This document shows, piece after piece, positions 23,555 to 34,003 of a DNA stretch of 64,000 bases. A model generated the notes under the pieces. The model was given only the letters and a program-made list of their open reading frames with translations. It was not told the DNA's origin and did no database searches. The stretch is from NCBI GenBank assembly GCA_024180945.1, contig JAKSGN010000005.1, forward strand, positions 1,860,001 through 1,924,000. The letters run 5' to 3'. Source of the stretch: Macrophomina tecta. Taxonomy: Eukaryota > Ascomycota > Dothideomycetes > Botryosphaeriales > Botryosphaeriaceae. A program made the translations under genes and the position numbers. Position 1 is the stretch's first letter; each line of letters opens with the position of its first letter.

Positions 23555-24899
23555 ATGGGCGTCGAAAATGAGCCTTATGTCTGTTTTTCTCTACTCCGCT
23601 TTGGCTGAGCTGGTTAACGAGCGGTCCAGTTCCTACCGGCCATCTGGTTTATGTTCGCTGTCGGATCCCTATTCGTTGCGTTACGCTTTTTCGTTCGGCT
23701 GCGGACCGTGGGGTGTAGAGGCCTGCAGGGCGACGACTTCTTCGCGTTCATGTCGGAAATCTTCTTCACAATCGACTTGATCGTGATGCATTGCGCCTGT
23801 AAGACTGTATCAGCTCTCACCCAAGCACAGTACTGACCTTCAGCTTTGCAGACATTTGGGGCACAAACGCTGAATTCACAGAGGAAGAATTGTCCCGCAT
23901 GCCGAGTGAACGGCTCCATACTGTCTCGCGGGGCTCGAAAATATCGACAATCGGGATGTATACATACCCAATGATGCTGTGGTCTATGAAGTTTGTGATG
24001 GTGTTCTTTTACAGGAGGCTCACAAAGGGCCTTTGGGAGGAATGTTTAGTCAAGCCCGTGGCAGTTTTATGCGGCCTCACCTACCTCGGCGTCTTCCTGA
24101 CCTGCACTCTCAGTTGCCTGCCGTTTCCGAAGAATTGGCAGGTCTACCCTACGCCAGGGCCGGTATGTACTGGAAGCATCCAGAGAATCCTTACAATCTC
24201 CATCTGTAACATAGCGTAAGTGACCGCCGGGCGCAGGCGCGAGGATACGACGCTGAAATTTGTTTGCAGGACTGACATTGTGGTATGTGCCATGGAACAT
24301 AATGCCGGTTCTTGTGAGAAAGTGCACTGACCCTCGTCAAGCTCCTCTGCATCCCAGCCCCCATACTGTGGAAGCTGCGCATCCCGCTCAAGCAGAAGCT
24401 GATCACCGCAGTCTTTCTCTGCAGCGGAGTGTTCGTCATAGTTGCGGCCAGCATTCGCCTCGCCATGACGTACGGTAAGAACCCTTCCACCGTCACCATG
24501 AACATATGGGGAACCTTGGAGACCTCAAGCGCCATCATCGCAGTCAACACCACCATGCTGCGGCCGATCTTCACGCGGAATTTCTGGGGCAGGGGTGATG
24601 CTGGAAGGACGGGCCCGCGCCGCCTTTTCCCAAGCATCGGAAGGCAGAGGAGAGGGCTTTATTCCACGAAGGCGTTGGAAGGAGAAGGGCCAACTACAAC
24701 AGACACCGGCGGAAGCACAACACTGTGGTCGAAGGAGAAAGGTACAATGGCGGGGACCACGGTCGTGGAAACCGAAATCTGGAGGGAGGAGGGTCCAGCC
24801 CTGCCGATGGCTGGAGTGCCGGATTCTGATGAAATCTTCGGAGCTGTGGAAACTCCAGACGAAGGTACAAAGGTTTCAGACGTCGGAAAACTGGTTTAA
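23555..24899 (+). CDS. Rhodopsin-domain integral membrane protein (fungal 7-TM family), copy 1
   Basis: Model: exons 23555-23578, 23630-23798, 23852-24215, 24270-24282 and 24342-24899, 375 aa. The last four are firm. The first rests on an ideal start context (GCCACCATGG) and a 51-nt intron with a weak GTCTGT donor. Exon four is only 13 nt long and supplies part of the conserved NIATDI segment. Features: LPAIWFMFAVGSLFVALRFF (TM1) followed by GLQGDDFFAF, the family's G-x-DD motif; GSKISTIGMYTYPMMLWSMK; GLTYLGVFLTCTLSCLPF; CTGSIQRILTISICNIATDI; LLCIPAPILWKLRIPLKQK; and a final TM with GVFVIVAASIRLAM. The C-terminal tail (about 120 aa) is charged and Gly/Thr-rich. The family is widespread in filamentous fungi, often multi-copy and mostly uncharacterised; no retinal-binding Lys is claimed. 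A related gene follows at 27516. Confidence 0.8.
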
Positions 24900-25804
24900 G
24901 AACTTTATGTAACTGTTTCATTTTCCTTTTTTTTTTTTTTTTTTTTCAGTATTGATGGCCATGCGTTTATGGGACTGCATTGAGAGGTCAACATGTGAAG
25001 ATATTAATGGGTCGGAGAAAATTCCCAAGATTGACATAAAATACAATTAGGGCTCGATTCAGTGGAATCTTATTGAATTACACTTTTAGAACCACCCGCC
25101 GGCTAGCTGGTGGACCTCGGAGCCAATCAGATAATAAATGTTCTCAGTAGCCAACGATGACTTCCGAGTACTTTCAGGCCCATGGTCAGGATTGCTCTGC
25201 GGATCAAGGTTGGCCGACGAGCTCCCGATGGCTGCAAAAAATTTCCAACTTCGTCCTTTTCCCCAGGCGGATCTCGGTGGTTGATCCGGTGTGTCTCAGT
25301 CTGCGAAAGTCTATTTGCTGCACCTCAGAGCGGGAACTCTTGCTATAAGTGCCATCAAAAGGGAGTAGTATTAGCCGGCTATTCAAGTGGGAAGCTATCC
25401 CCTTGCTGCTGCACATACTTGGTCTGACAGTTCGTCAAACATCTGGTCGCACGCGATATATAGATCTAAGGACTCTTAGATAGTGCAGGTTCTCTGTTGC
25501 ACACGAAGTACATGAATGCCCGCTCTTTTTCTCTTGTGCCGTCAGCCCGATTCCAGTCCGACTCAACTAGCTGTTCGTATCAGCGCTTCTATCACGCCTT
25601 CAAGATCTCCTGGTACATGTTTTCCTAGTAACTCAGGCTTCCTCAAGCTTTCCTTTGACAAGTTTTGCGGGGCTTGTCGGCCTTATCTTTGACTCGCGAG
25701 CGTTGCTCTCACGGCGATCCCGACTCTGTCCCACATAGGACAAAAGAAAAACGCTGTCTGCAACGCTCTCCTACCACGAACTTGCTCAAAGACTCAAAAA
25801 AAGA
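24900..25804. other. Intergenic
   Basis: 3' flank of the rhodopsin-domain gene, with a T20 run at 24927-24946. Nothing else is recognised before the tRNA. Confidence 0.4.
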
Positions 25805-25941
25805 TGCGTCGGCCGGGAATCGAACCCGGGGCTCATCGATACACGATGTCGAGTTCTCTTCGAGAGACCTTTCAACGGATCACTCTATGAAGACTCAGCT
25901 TCTTTTGGCAACGATGAATTTTACCACTAAACCACCAACGC
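25805..25941 (-). tRNA. tRNA-Gly(GCC) with a 66-nt intron
   Basis: Read on the minus strand, 25941 to 25805. The acceptor 5' strand GCGTTGG pairs with CCGACGC (one G-U) before discriminator A. D-arm GGTTTAGTGGTAAAAT. Anticodon stem CATCG (25916-25912) pairs with CGATG (25838-25834). The anticodon loop is TTGCCA|T with anticodon GCC at 25909-25907. The T-arm is CCCGGGTTCGATTCCCGG (B box GGTTCGATTCC). The stretch 25905-25840 interrupts the loop exactly between positions 37 and 38, the canonical tRNA intron site; removing it leaves a 71-nt tRNA-Gly. The gene would be transcribed by Pol III and spliced by the tRNA endonuclease. Confidence 0.93.
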
Positions 25942-27438
25942 TGTAATGCTTGTTATGTAAGCATTGCTGTCAGGTTTCAAATATATAGAAAAATAAAATT
26001 TGATGGCATAGAAGAGAGTTGAAGTCTGGTGTCTCCCGGACACATCTCGAACAAAGCTTAGAGATAACTGCGAGAAAATACAGCATCTGCACTTATCGAA
26101 TCACCGTCGACATGAATTAGCGGCGCCGATCCTTTCATGTCGTACAACCGTATGTGTTTGGGAAGCAGGAGAAAGCGATGAAGCGTTGCATTGAATCCTG
26201 AACGTTTGTCTACTCCGCTTTCACAATGCATTCCGCTGTGCAGTCCGGCCGTAGCTATGCCTGTCAATCATCGATAGCGCGGACGCATGCAAAACATGAA
26301 AAGCGGGCGGTATCTTCGTTGCGATTCGCGTTAACGATTTCCAGTTACGGCCATGGTCCCCTCACAGCGCCATTCTGTGAGGTGGGCACCCGAGCAAGGG
26401 ACTGACCGTCGAAATTGGTGGCAACTCTGAATTATGAAGGCAAAAAAAAAAAAAGAAAAAAAAAAGATTCCAAGACGCTTTTCATGACGATGCATACCCC
26501 ATCGACTAGATTGAGTATATGCGAAACGGCTTTAACCCGGAACGCCTCATCAAGTGTCCAGGAATGATGCAATGCATTGCACGCAAGCGGTGCCATATGG
26601 TAGCCCGGCAAGCAAGGACTATCGAGATTGCTCATCGGTATGCCAAGTAGTACACGCCCTCACGAACTCCTTCTCTACCCGGCTCCCCTTGAAGCTTTCC
26701 TCGAAGCAGTTTACATCCGCGTGTCAGCCCTTGATCCGACGCCCACCCTGGCTTCTTCCACCCCTCGCGTTGTGGGCCGATGAATCCCGCCGATCCCCCT
26801 TCGTTGCCATTGGACGGATTCTAGCGCTAGCCGCCCGAACGCGGGGCTTTTTCATATTCCTGGCGGATTTCCTTCAGATTCACATGCGGAGCCTCTTCCG
26901 CCCCTGCAGCAACCGCGTAAACATCCAATCCCAACCCGGTCTTCGCCATCTTCAACGCAAAGTCACCCGATCATCTGCCACAAGGCACGAGGATCATTCA
27001 AACTCACTTGCCGCTTGCACACTCGGCTTTACATACTACAGGTCATTTTGCGTAGGCCTGCAGCAGTTCTTCTCTTTAAACTTTCCTACCCCAGTCACGC
27101 TAAGGCACCTCTCGTCGCACGAGCTGATTTCGAGATGATGAACGCCTCTGTAGTCTGTGGCGACCTGTACCAGAGATAGGCAGTACCAGCTCCAGTATGG
27201 GCATCTCTCGCTTCTGGCATGGTGCCTGCGGGTGCCCACTTCCCCCCGAGCGCCGTTAAACCAGGTTTGGTGCCTGACATCGCCCACGGCCCGCTCGCTT
27301 CAAGGGTCCCGATCGTTTCGAATGCGCCTCGTAGACCTAACCTGGGAGCCCTCACAGTATCTTCAAGGAGAATCCTGTGCACAGCCATGATGACGCCCCC
27401 CAGGCGAGCGGAAGTTGTTAAACATGCATCTCCCTGAA

Positions 27439-27476
<38 letters not shown>

Positions 27477-27515
27477 GTCCCTCATCGGTACATCCTCCAC
27501 CGCACCATTGCCGCA
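25942..27515. other. Intergenic, no supported gene
   Basis: About 1.6 kb. A minus-strand stretch at 26950-26831 reads as a short open segment (MAKTGLGLDVYAVAAGAEEA, ending SGG-stop) that looks protein-like, but I cannot extend or identify it. A TC dinucleotide array lies at the right end. Confidence 0.35.
27441..27473 (+). repeat. (TC)n microsatellite in a promoter/leader
   Basis: About 16 TC units ending 43 bp before the ATG at 27516. Pyrimidine tracts of this type mark transcription start regions in filamentous fungi, so it may serve as core promoter or 5' leader. Confidence 0.8.
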
Positions 27516-28938
27516 ATGGAAACCACGCCCGCTGCTCAGCGAGTAGTCACGGCCGCATATATTCTCAGCGTCCTTTCATTGTTCTTTTTGACATTGAAAC
27601 TCTTCACTCGTTACCGCATTGTTCGGAGTTTGGGGTGGGACGATGCTTTAGTGACTCTGTCTTTCGCAGTGTCGGTACCTCTCACTGTTGCTTTGCACCT
27701 CGGTCAGTATTTCGGTCCCTTTTTGATTCGGTTCCTGCACGCCAGACGCACGCGGCCCGCTGCAGGCTGATCTCACAGCCGAGAGCTGAGCTAAGTGAGA
27801 CAATATATAGAAGCGAAACACGGTATGGGATACAAGATTACTGAGATACCAACCACGGATCTTCTGATTCAAATTCAATGGTGGATCCCTCCAACGGCCC
27901 AAACCCGCAAAGCTGACGAAGGTACCAGGCTCTGGGCGTCCACCTGGATCTACGTTTTGTCGTTGGGCCTCTCGAAACTGTCAATCCTCGCACAGTATCT
28001 CCGCATCTTCATTGCAAGACGTACTGTGCAGGCCGTCTGGGCATGTATCGTTTTTGTCGGCGCGTACACATTTCAGAGCGTCATTGTGGGAATCCTTTCC
28101 TGCAACCCGCCCGCAAAGTACTGGAACCCCACCATCAGAGGAACATGCATCAACTACATTCTGTACTACTATGTCGCCGCCAGTCTCAACATCGTCACCG
28201 ACTTTGCCATCATTCTTCTCCCCGTCCCCGCGCTGCGCAATCTCAATGTTTCCCGCACGAAGCGGATCGGTGTCCTATTCCTCTTTTCCATAGGTGGCTT
28301 GTATGTATCCGTCCATGCCCACCCTTGACTTCCGCTCGCGCTGCTAATCCCTTATGCCGCGTAGTGGCTGCGTCGTCTCCATCATCCGCCTCTGGACTCT
28401 CTACCGCCTCGATCTTGCCGTCCGCGCGGGCGACCCTAGCTCCGCCAACACGCTGCCGGCCCTCTGGTCGGCAATTGAGATTCACGTCTGCATCATCTGC
28501 GCCTGCCTGCCCTCTTTATCTCCCGTCCTGGCGCTGATCCTGCGCACAATCGGCCTGCACGCCTCTACCCATGGAGCAAAGTCGCCGTCACCCATGCTGA
28601 GTCTCTCAGACTCCCCACACTCAAGGCATTGGCCGGGACAGCACCACCGGCGAGGCGCGTATCCTGGAAGGAGGTCGAGTGGAGGTGTATTCAGCACGAT
28701 AGTGACTGGCGGTGGACCCAGAACGGAAAATGGGAGTGAGACGGGCTTAGCACGGGACGAGGCGATGAGGATGGAGCTGAGGGACGGGGTGAGGCAGGGA
28801 ACGAAGATTCAAGTAGACTCAAGGATCGAAGTACAGTGTAAAGAAGATGATATCGAATTAAAGGCGGTGCGAACGGGTAGTTCTCCCTCTGAGAACAGGC
28901 GCAGCGACGAGGTTCCCATTTCGTATTTGGGAAGGTAG
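27516..28938 (+). CDS. Rhodopsin-domain integral membrane protein, copy 2
   Basis: Exons 27516-27702, 27811-28300 and 28365-28938, 416 aa. Introns are 108 and 64 nt, GT-AG, in phase. Start ATG at 27516 follows the (TC)n tract. Motifs of the family in order: VVTAAYILSVLSLFFLTLKL (TM1); SLGWDDALVTLS (G-WDD); EAKHGMGYKI joined across intron 1; STWIYVLSLGLSKLSILAQY; RTVQAVWACIVFVGAYTFQS; SCNPPAKYWNPTIRGTCINY, with the paired cysteines usual in the family; SLNIVTDFAIILLPVPALRN; and IGGFGCVVSIIRLWTLYRL joined across intron 2. The last TM is IEIHVCIICACLPSLSPVLA. The cytoplasmic tail (about 120 aa) is charged. Function is unknown; other members are plasma-membrane proteins, some linked to development or virulence. 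It is only distantly similar to the copy at 23555, so not a recent duplicate. Confidence 0.88.
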
Positions 28939-29815
28939 CGAGGCGCTTGGCACGGGTTGAGCCTTAGTTGTGGCGTGCTTGGTTCAAGCTCTTGCTGACT
29001 CTCGGCCGACTTATGCCGACGGCTAGGGATGGCCACGGTAGGAATTTTTGTACATAGGACTGATTGAACCTGGTCGTCCGAAGAAATGACGACCTGTATT
29101 AGCTCGTGTGATAGACGAGAGAATGGCGGTTTAGACGGAAAGATGACAAGACTGTAGCGATGAAATAGTGTAAGCATTATACTACGGGAATAGGCGCCTC
29201 GAATGGTCTACCTTGCGGGATCTCCGTTGCAGGACCCTTGTGATCGCGGTATGTTGGGCGCATTCTTGAAACAGGGCGAACAAAGCGGTGGAGCACTACA
29301 TGCGCCACGCCTATGAAGACAGCAATCCACCAGCATTCAGTACTCATATAAGCATCCTTGTAGGTGCCAAGAGATAGCGGGAGATCTCTTGGTGTTACAT
29401 GCGTTGCTCAGTGCACTACTTGTGCTTGATTCCTGATTACTGCGGCGACTTGCGGCGCAATTCCGTGGATTACTCACCCAGTGACGAGAAAGACTGTCAG
29501 TCTCAACCAAGCAAACCACGTTCGTGGAACTGAGATTCCCGTTTCGAAATCATTGTCCAGAGAAATTGCTAAGCCAAGAACATCTTCACCTCATTGTGAT
29601 GGCGCAATCGTCCCTCTTTCCAACCTCAGATATCCTGGCATTCCCTTCAGCTAATTGTCGTCCGAGCGCTCATTAACCTGGATATGAGGATTCAGTATGC
29701 TTGTATCCTTCGCCGTATTCGCCCTCTGGCACACCAACCTGAACCGGCAGCACGAGTGGAAATAGGGCCGCATCGGCGCCCAGTGTACGCTCAGTGCCCT
29801 TACTTGTACTAAAGG
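28939..29815. other. Intergenic
   Basis: 877 bp; nothing recognised on either strand. Confidence 0.4.
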
Positions 29816-31117
29816 ATGCCTATACTTTGTAGAACACAAGGAGCAAATATTGCAGAAGCACTTAGTCAAAATGGACTCGGCAAATCTCTCTTTATTTTAG
29901 CAGGCCCCACTGCCTCCCTTACTCAGGTCGAGGTTGAGACACGCGCGCTTGATGAGATCCACCAAGCTGCATTGAAGGAGTGGGGCGTGGTTTTATGCAG
30001 GCACTGAGTGTAATTAATCCCGCTGAACATTAAAAGTGCGCTTTCTGACCATATACAGGGACGAGAAGAATGATAGAGCTAACATTAAGCAAGCATTCGA
30101 GCTGCGTTTCCCTGGAATGACGCTCAATATCACGGTAGACCTTTCAAAATACCATGATGAAAATATAATTTTTTTCATCCTCTCTGTAGGTGACGAGCCA
30201 TAATCGATGAAAGAAAAAAAAAGGGCTTTTGGGGGGAGCGGAAATCTAGTTTGATCTACAAGAACAAGCGGAACACAGTCTACGTGGATAGTCTCATCCC
30301 CCAATCCCCTCACGACTATCACCGGTGGAAGGAACAAGAAGTCCTTCTGCAATACAAGCGCCTCGAATTCGACCAATTCCATGACTAATTAACGGCCCCG
30401 ATGGATACTACAGCGGGCTTTCCATTACCGCCTGTTCCAATCTTTGGAACACAGACAAGGTCGATACTTTGCCCAAGGAATACACCGACTACTTGAAGCC
30501 AGAATACAAGAACATGCTGGCAATAACCTACCCCAATGATTACTATGCCGCCCAGTTCGGATTTGATATGATGCATATCGCCCGGTTCTGAACCAACTTC
30601 CATACCTCAAGCTAACTTTTCCCAGCGTCCAGGTTCTTGTGACCAAGTGGCTCGATTGCTTCCACATGAGCAATCCGAGGTGGGTGAGGGGCACACGCAC
30701 ACCCAGCACCCTTACCCGAGACAACTAAACGCAATGGGCCGCCACATTCACGAGCTCCGGGCCTCGGGCCCCGCCACACCCATCAACGCATCTTTCCCGG
30801 CGTCCTCCGCCTCCTTCCTCTCATGTCCGCAGACCGGCGCCATCCCCAGGGACGCACCACACCCTGAAAGCGCGAACTTGCTGCACTAATACATCTTGTC
30901 GGATGAATGGCAAAAGGCCACTGGTGGATAGAGCGTTCAGAAGGATCTGTTGCCGCAGCTGAGCGGCTTTCCCGATATACTCAACATGCCGAACACCAAT
31001 GCCACCCGGGTCAGGGAGTGGATGAGTGAACGCGCGAATGTGGAAAGGGTCTGATGTTGGTTTGAGGATAAGCTCGGGACGGCGCAAGACTTGAGTCCAT
31101 CGGAGGACAGTTTGTGA
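29816..31117 (+). pseudogene. Pseudogene: secreted ABC/periplasmic-binding-protein-like (type II fold) protein
   Basis: Homologous pieces appear in order but in different frames. First come VETRALDEIHQAALKE (29936-29985) and a putative intron ending CATATACAG at 30058. Next are AFELRFPGMTLNITVDLSKY (about 30095), VYVDSLIPQSPHDYHRWKEQ (about 30280), a frame change, then GYYSGLSITACSNLWNTDKV (about 30403) and YLKPEYKNMLAITYPNDYYA. After a stop in IARF come NPRWVRGTRTPSTL (30673), a further shift to ATPINASFPASSASFLSCPQ (30777), and finally NYILSDEWQKATGG, a stop, then LLPQLSGFPDILNMPNTNAT (30946) with the end at 31117. These are hallmarks of fungal secreted solute-binding-like proteins that resemble bacterial iron(III) ABC binding proteins. 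Several frameshifts and at least three internal stops make a functional product very unlikely. A signal-peptide-like stretch (KSLFILAGPTASLTQ) precedes the first block. Confidence 0.75.
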
Positions 31118-31265
31118 TGTGGAGGCTTCTATGGTGTACAGTTTCACGACGAGCAATCATTTTCAATCAGAGTGAGATTGCTTTCACGGGTATCGCATAC
31201 ATACATGCTGAAAGATCACTACCGCTCATGTGAATGCCCGAAGCAGTTGCCTAGAAGCCTGAAGA

Positions 31266-32952
31266 CTATACTTCGGCAGGTTGGATCATCACATGCTCGG
31301 CCTTTGGTTTGATGAGAAAGAAGTTCTCAACCTCCATCGTCTGCCCCGACACAAGCTTGACTCCCCTGAATCGGCGAAAGAACATAGCTACTGCAATGCG
31401 CAGCTCCATCATAGCAAAGTGGATTCCCAGGCAAGTGCGTGATCCAGCTCCAAAAGGAGAGTAGGCCATCTTGGAAGCCTCGGCGGCAGAGGCATCTAGC
31501 CAACGATACGGATTAAATCTATCGGAATGGATATTTCCGTCAGCCGTTGAACGTTTCAATTGGTTTAAATGCAAAGGTCTGGAGAGAGGTGAACGTGTAA
31601 GGGTGCCGAGACTCACTTCTCTGGATCCGGCCAGAGTCTCTCATCTCTTTGCAGTGTCCAGCTCTGTGTGCTGACTGTGTAGCCTCCTGGGATGAGATAG
31701 CCAGCAAATTCTGCACCAGCTTTGGATACAAGTCGTGGTCGGCTACCAGAGGAAGCACCCCAGATCCTTATTGTCTCATTGATTACAGCAGTCAGGAATG
31801 GTAGTGTTTCCAAGTCCGAATCAGTGAAGCTTCCATTCAAACCTGAAAGTTCCTGCTCCAACTTCATTTGAACATCTGGATGGGCCAGGACGGACCAAGT
31901 GATGTAAGTGAGTGAGAATGCCGTGGTATCAGATCCTGCGAGGATGAGATTGCCTGCTTCGGTCTGGATGTCTAGCTCTGTGAGGGGGGAGTTCGTAGAG
32001 TGCCTTCCTTTCGTATCAGCAGCGGGGCTCAGGCGGCCGAAAATATTGCTGGAATCACTTTCTTTTGACTTGCTCATGATAACTGCACGCTTGCCATAGT
32101 TGACGAGGCAGTTGTGGCCGTGGAAGAGAGCGCGGAAAGTTGGATGAGGTATACGGCGGCCGATGAAGTCAATCAATGGTAACTCTACGGCAAGTCCACG
32201 CCCCTTGGCCGTAGACTCAAGGACTTGGATATATTCATTCTTCTACAGGCGTACTCAGTAATGCTTGTCCTCACCCACTACGCCACGAGAGGGATTATGC
32301 GTACCTTGCCAAGTTCGAGCATGCGAAAGGATTCACGAAACATCAGATGGCCGACCACATCTGTGGCCAGAAACGTCCACCATTTGAAAACATCACATTT
32401 GCCCCTTTTTCAATCTTCCCCATTGCCAGTTCTGTCTTCTCCCTGATCATGTCTTCCCACTTGGATCTGAGCTCAGTCTTGGTGAAAGCTCGAGCGAGCA
32501 ATTTCCTTCGGGCTGCGTGTTGCTTCACGTCTGACATCTCAAAAATGCCAGGAACATCGTGATTCACGAATCTAGAGCACCAGTCGCTCTTAAGGAAGCC
32601 GGATCCAGCACGGTGGATGGTATGACACGCCGTAGGGTCGGAGATGCTGACCTCCGTGGGAGAGATGCGAACGACGGAGCCGTAATTTTTGTGCAGTTCA
32701 TGAATGTATAGCGTGCGTCTGCCGGAGAGTAAGGCAATTTTGAGCGGTAGATTTGTGTATAGTGACGAGATGGGGCCGGGGATTGTCTTAAGAGGAGAGG
32801 ACGGGCCATCCATATTTTCTGTTCGCGGAAACCCACCTTTTTAGAGTTGAGAAGTATGGGCGGATGGGGATGAAACCTTTACTTGTAACAGCCAGGTGGC
32901 AGTCATGACAGCCAGTAGGAAGCAAGCTTGGGCTGCATGGAAGGGAGAAACA
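31266..32952 (-). pseudogene. Cytochrome P450 gene with a frameshift (probable pseudogene)
   Basis: Read right to left. A possible anchor exon (about 32952-32866) begins MILSAVSPFHAAQACFLLAV. The next block (from 32813) holds SPLKTIPGP and YGSVVRISPTEVSISDP. The frame breaks at about 32396-32406, within GAAAAAGGGG. Before it the reading is MGKIEKG; beyond it the expected DVFKWWTFLATDVVGHLMF continues one frame over, as if one base were lost. Intron 32309 to about 32243 (GTACGC...CTGTAG) leads to KNEYIQVLEST. The I-helix AGSDTT (with GNLILAGSDTTAFSLTY), the ExxR helix NETIRIW, intron 31616-31519, and the heme loop FGAGSRTCLGIHF all survive. The end is at 31266. P450s of this kind hydroxylate secondary metabolites or xenobiotics at the ER; the exact clan is not assigned. 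Joining the anchor exon in phase was not possible, a second hint of decay. If the single-base gap is an assembly error, the gene could be functional. Confidence 0.72.
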
Positions 32953-34003
32953 GCCGATAGTATCATGTTGTAGTACAAGACAACAAACAGATGGAACACT
33001 GAGTCTGAATCCTCTGAGATCTAATAGCTGTATGAGGATATATACTTCTGTTCATATAGTAGTCCATACGCCCTCGTGCTTGTATAACGCCCAGCCCGCT
33101 TCGGCATTTCAGAATTGCCGAAAAGGTTCTATGCCTTTGTTTAGGCACCCACTCCCTTGTTACTCGGCAGATATGCACGGGTGGAAGCGCCCGAGACAGG
33201 GTATAGAATGTTGGTGCCTGTCGTATTCGGCTTCGGCTTTGCGTTGATCGGCGATCGTCCCCAAGGGGGATGGGAGCAACGTGCTCGAAAAGCAGCGAAA
33301 CCGCACTCTTGCTCTTCGCAGCACTCAGTTCTTTCTTCTCCCTGTCACTACTTCAACCCCACGATTATTTCCAGGAACTTTCTCCGTCAACCACCCGCGA
33401 TAATAGGGATTTGTTCAAAGGTCCTCCGGTCCTGATATCCGAGGAATTGACTGGATTTACACATGCGTGACAAAAGATGTGGCCGCGTTAACCTCCGGAG
33501 AGAGCTATCCATTGGCTTCTTTTCTCTAAATAATCTTGGTTTATGCTCTGATCCTTTCATGACGAGCCCAAACTATCAGCAACGCATTCAGGCTTCAGGC
33601 AGTATTCTTTATGATTTGAGCCACCGCAGTGTCTGGAGAACGTACTTGATGGCATCCTCCTCCGCGGGCCACGTTTCCTTAGCCCAATTCTGAACCATTG
33701 TTTTGACATGCAGAAAAAAAAAATCTTGCGTAGCCTTTGATCTTATAAGACTGAGGAACGGACCAGACTGCTGCGGCTTTGTAGAAACGCAGGGGCAGAC
33801 ACTGCAAGTAGCTAGACTTCTGAAATGGGTTGGCGAAAGCCGCAAAGGCGATAAGAACATGATACTCTTGTGACATTGTAACTAAACGCCCTGGAGAACG
33901 ACTTGAATCTATATACACCCAAGAGGGGTACGTTACGAGGTCCGGAAACGGCTGTTCGCGGGAAGGTCGAGGGCATGCAAGTGCAAGTCCGCTCACACGC
34001 TGC
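32953..34003. other. Intergenic
   Basis: About 1.05 kb between the P450 and the esterase; nothing recognised. Confidence 0.4.
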
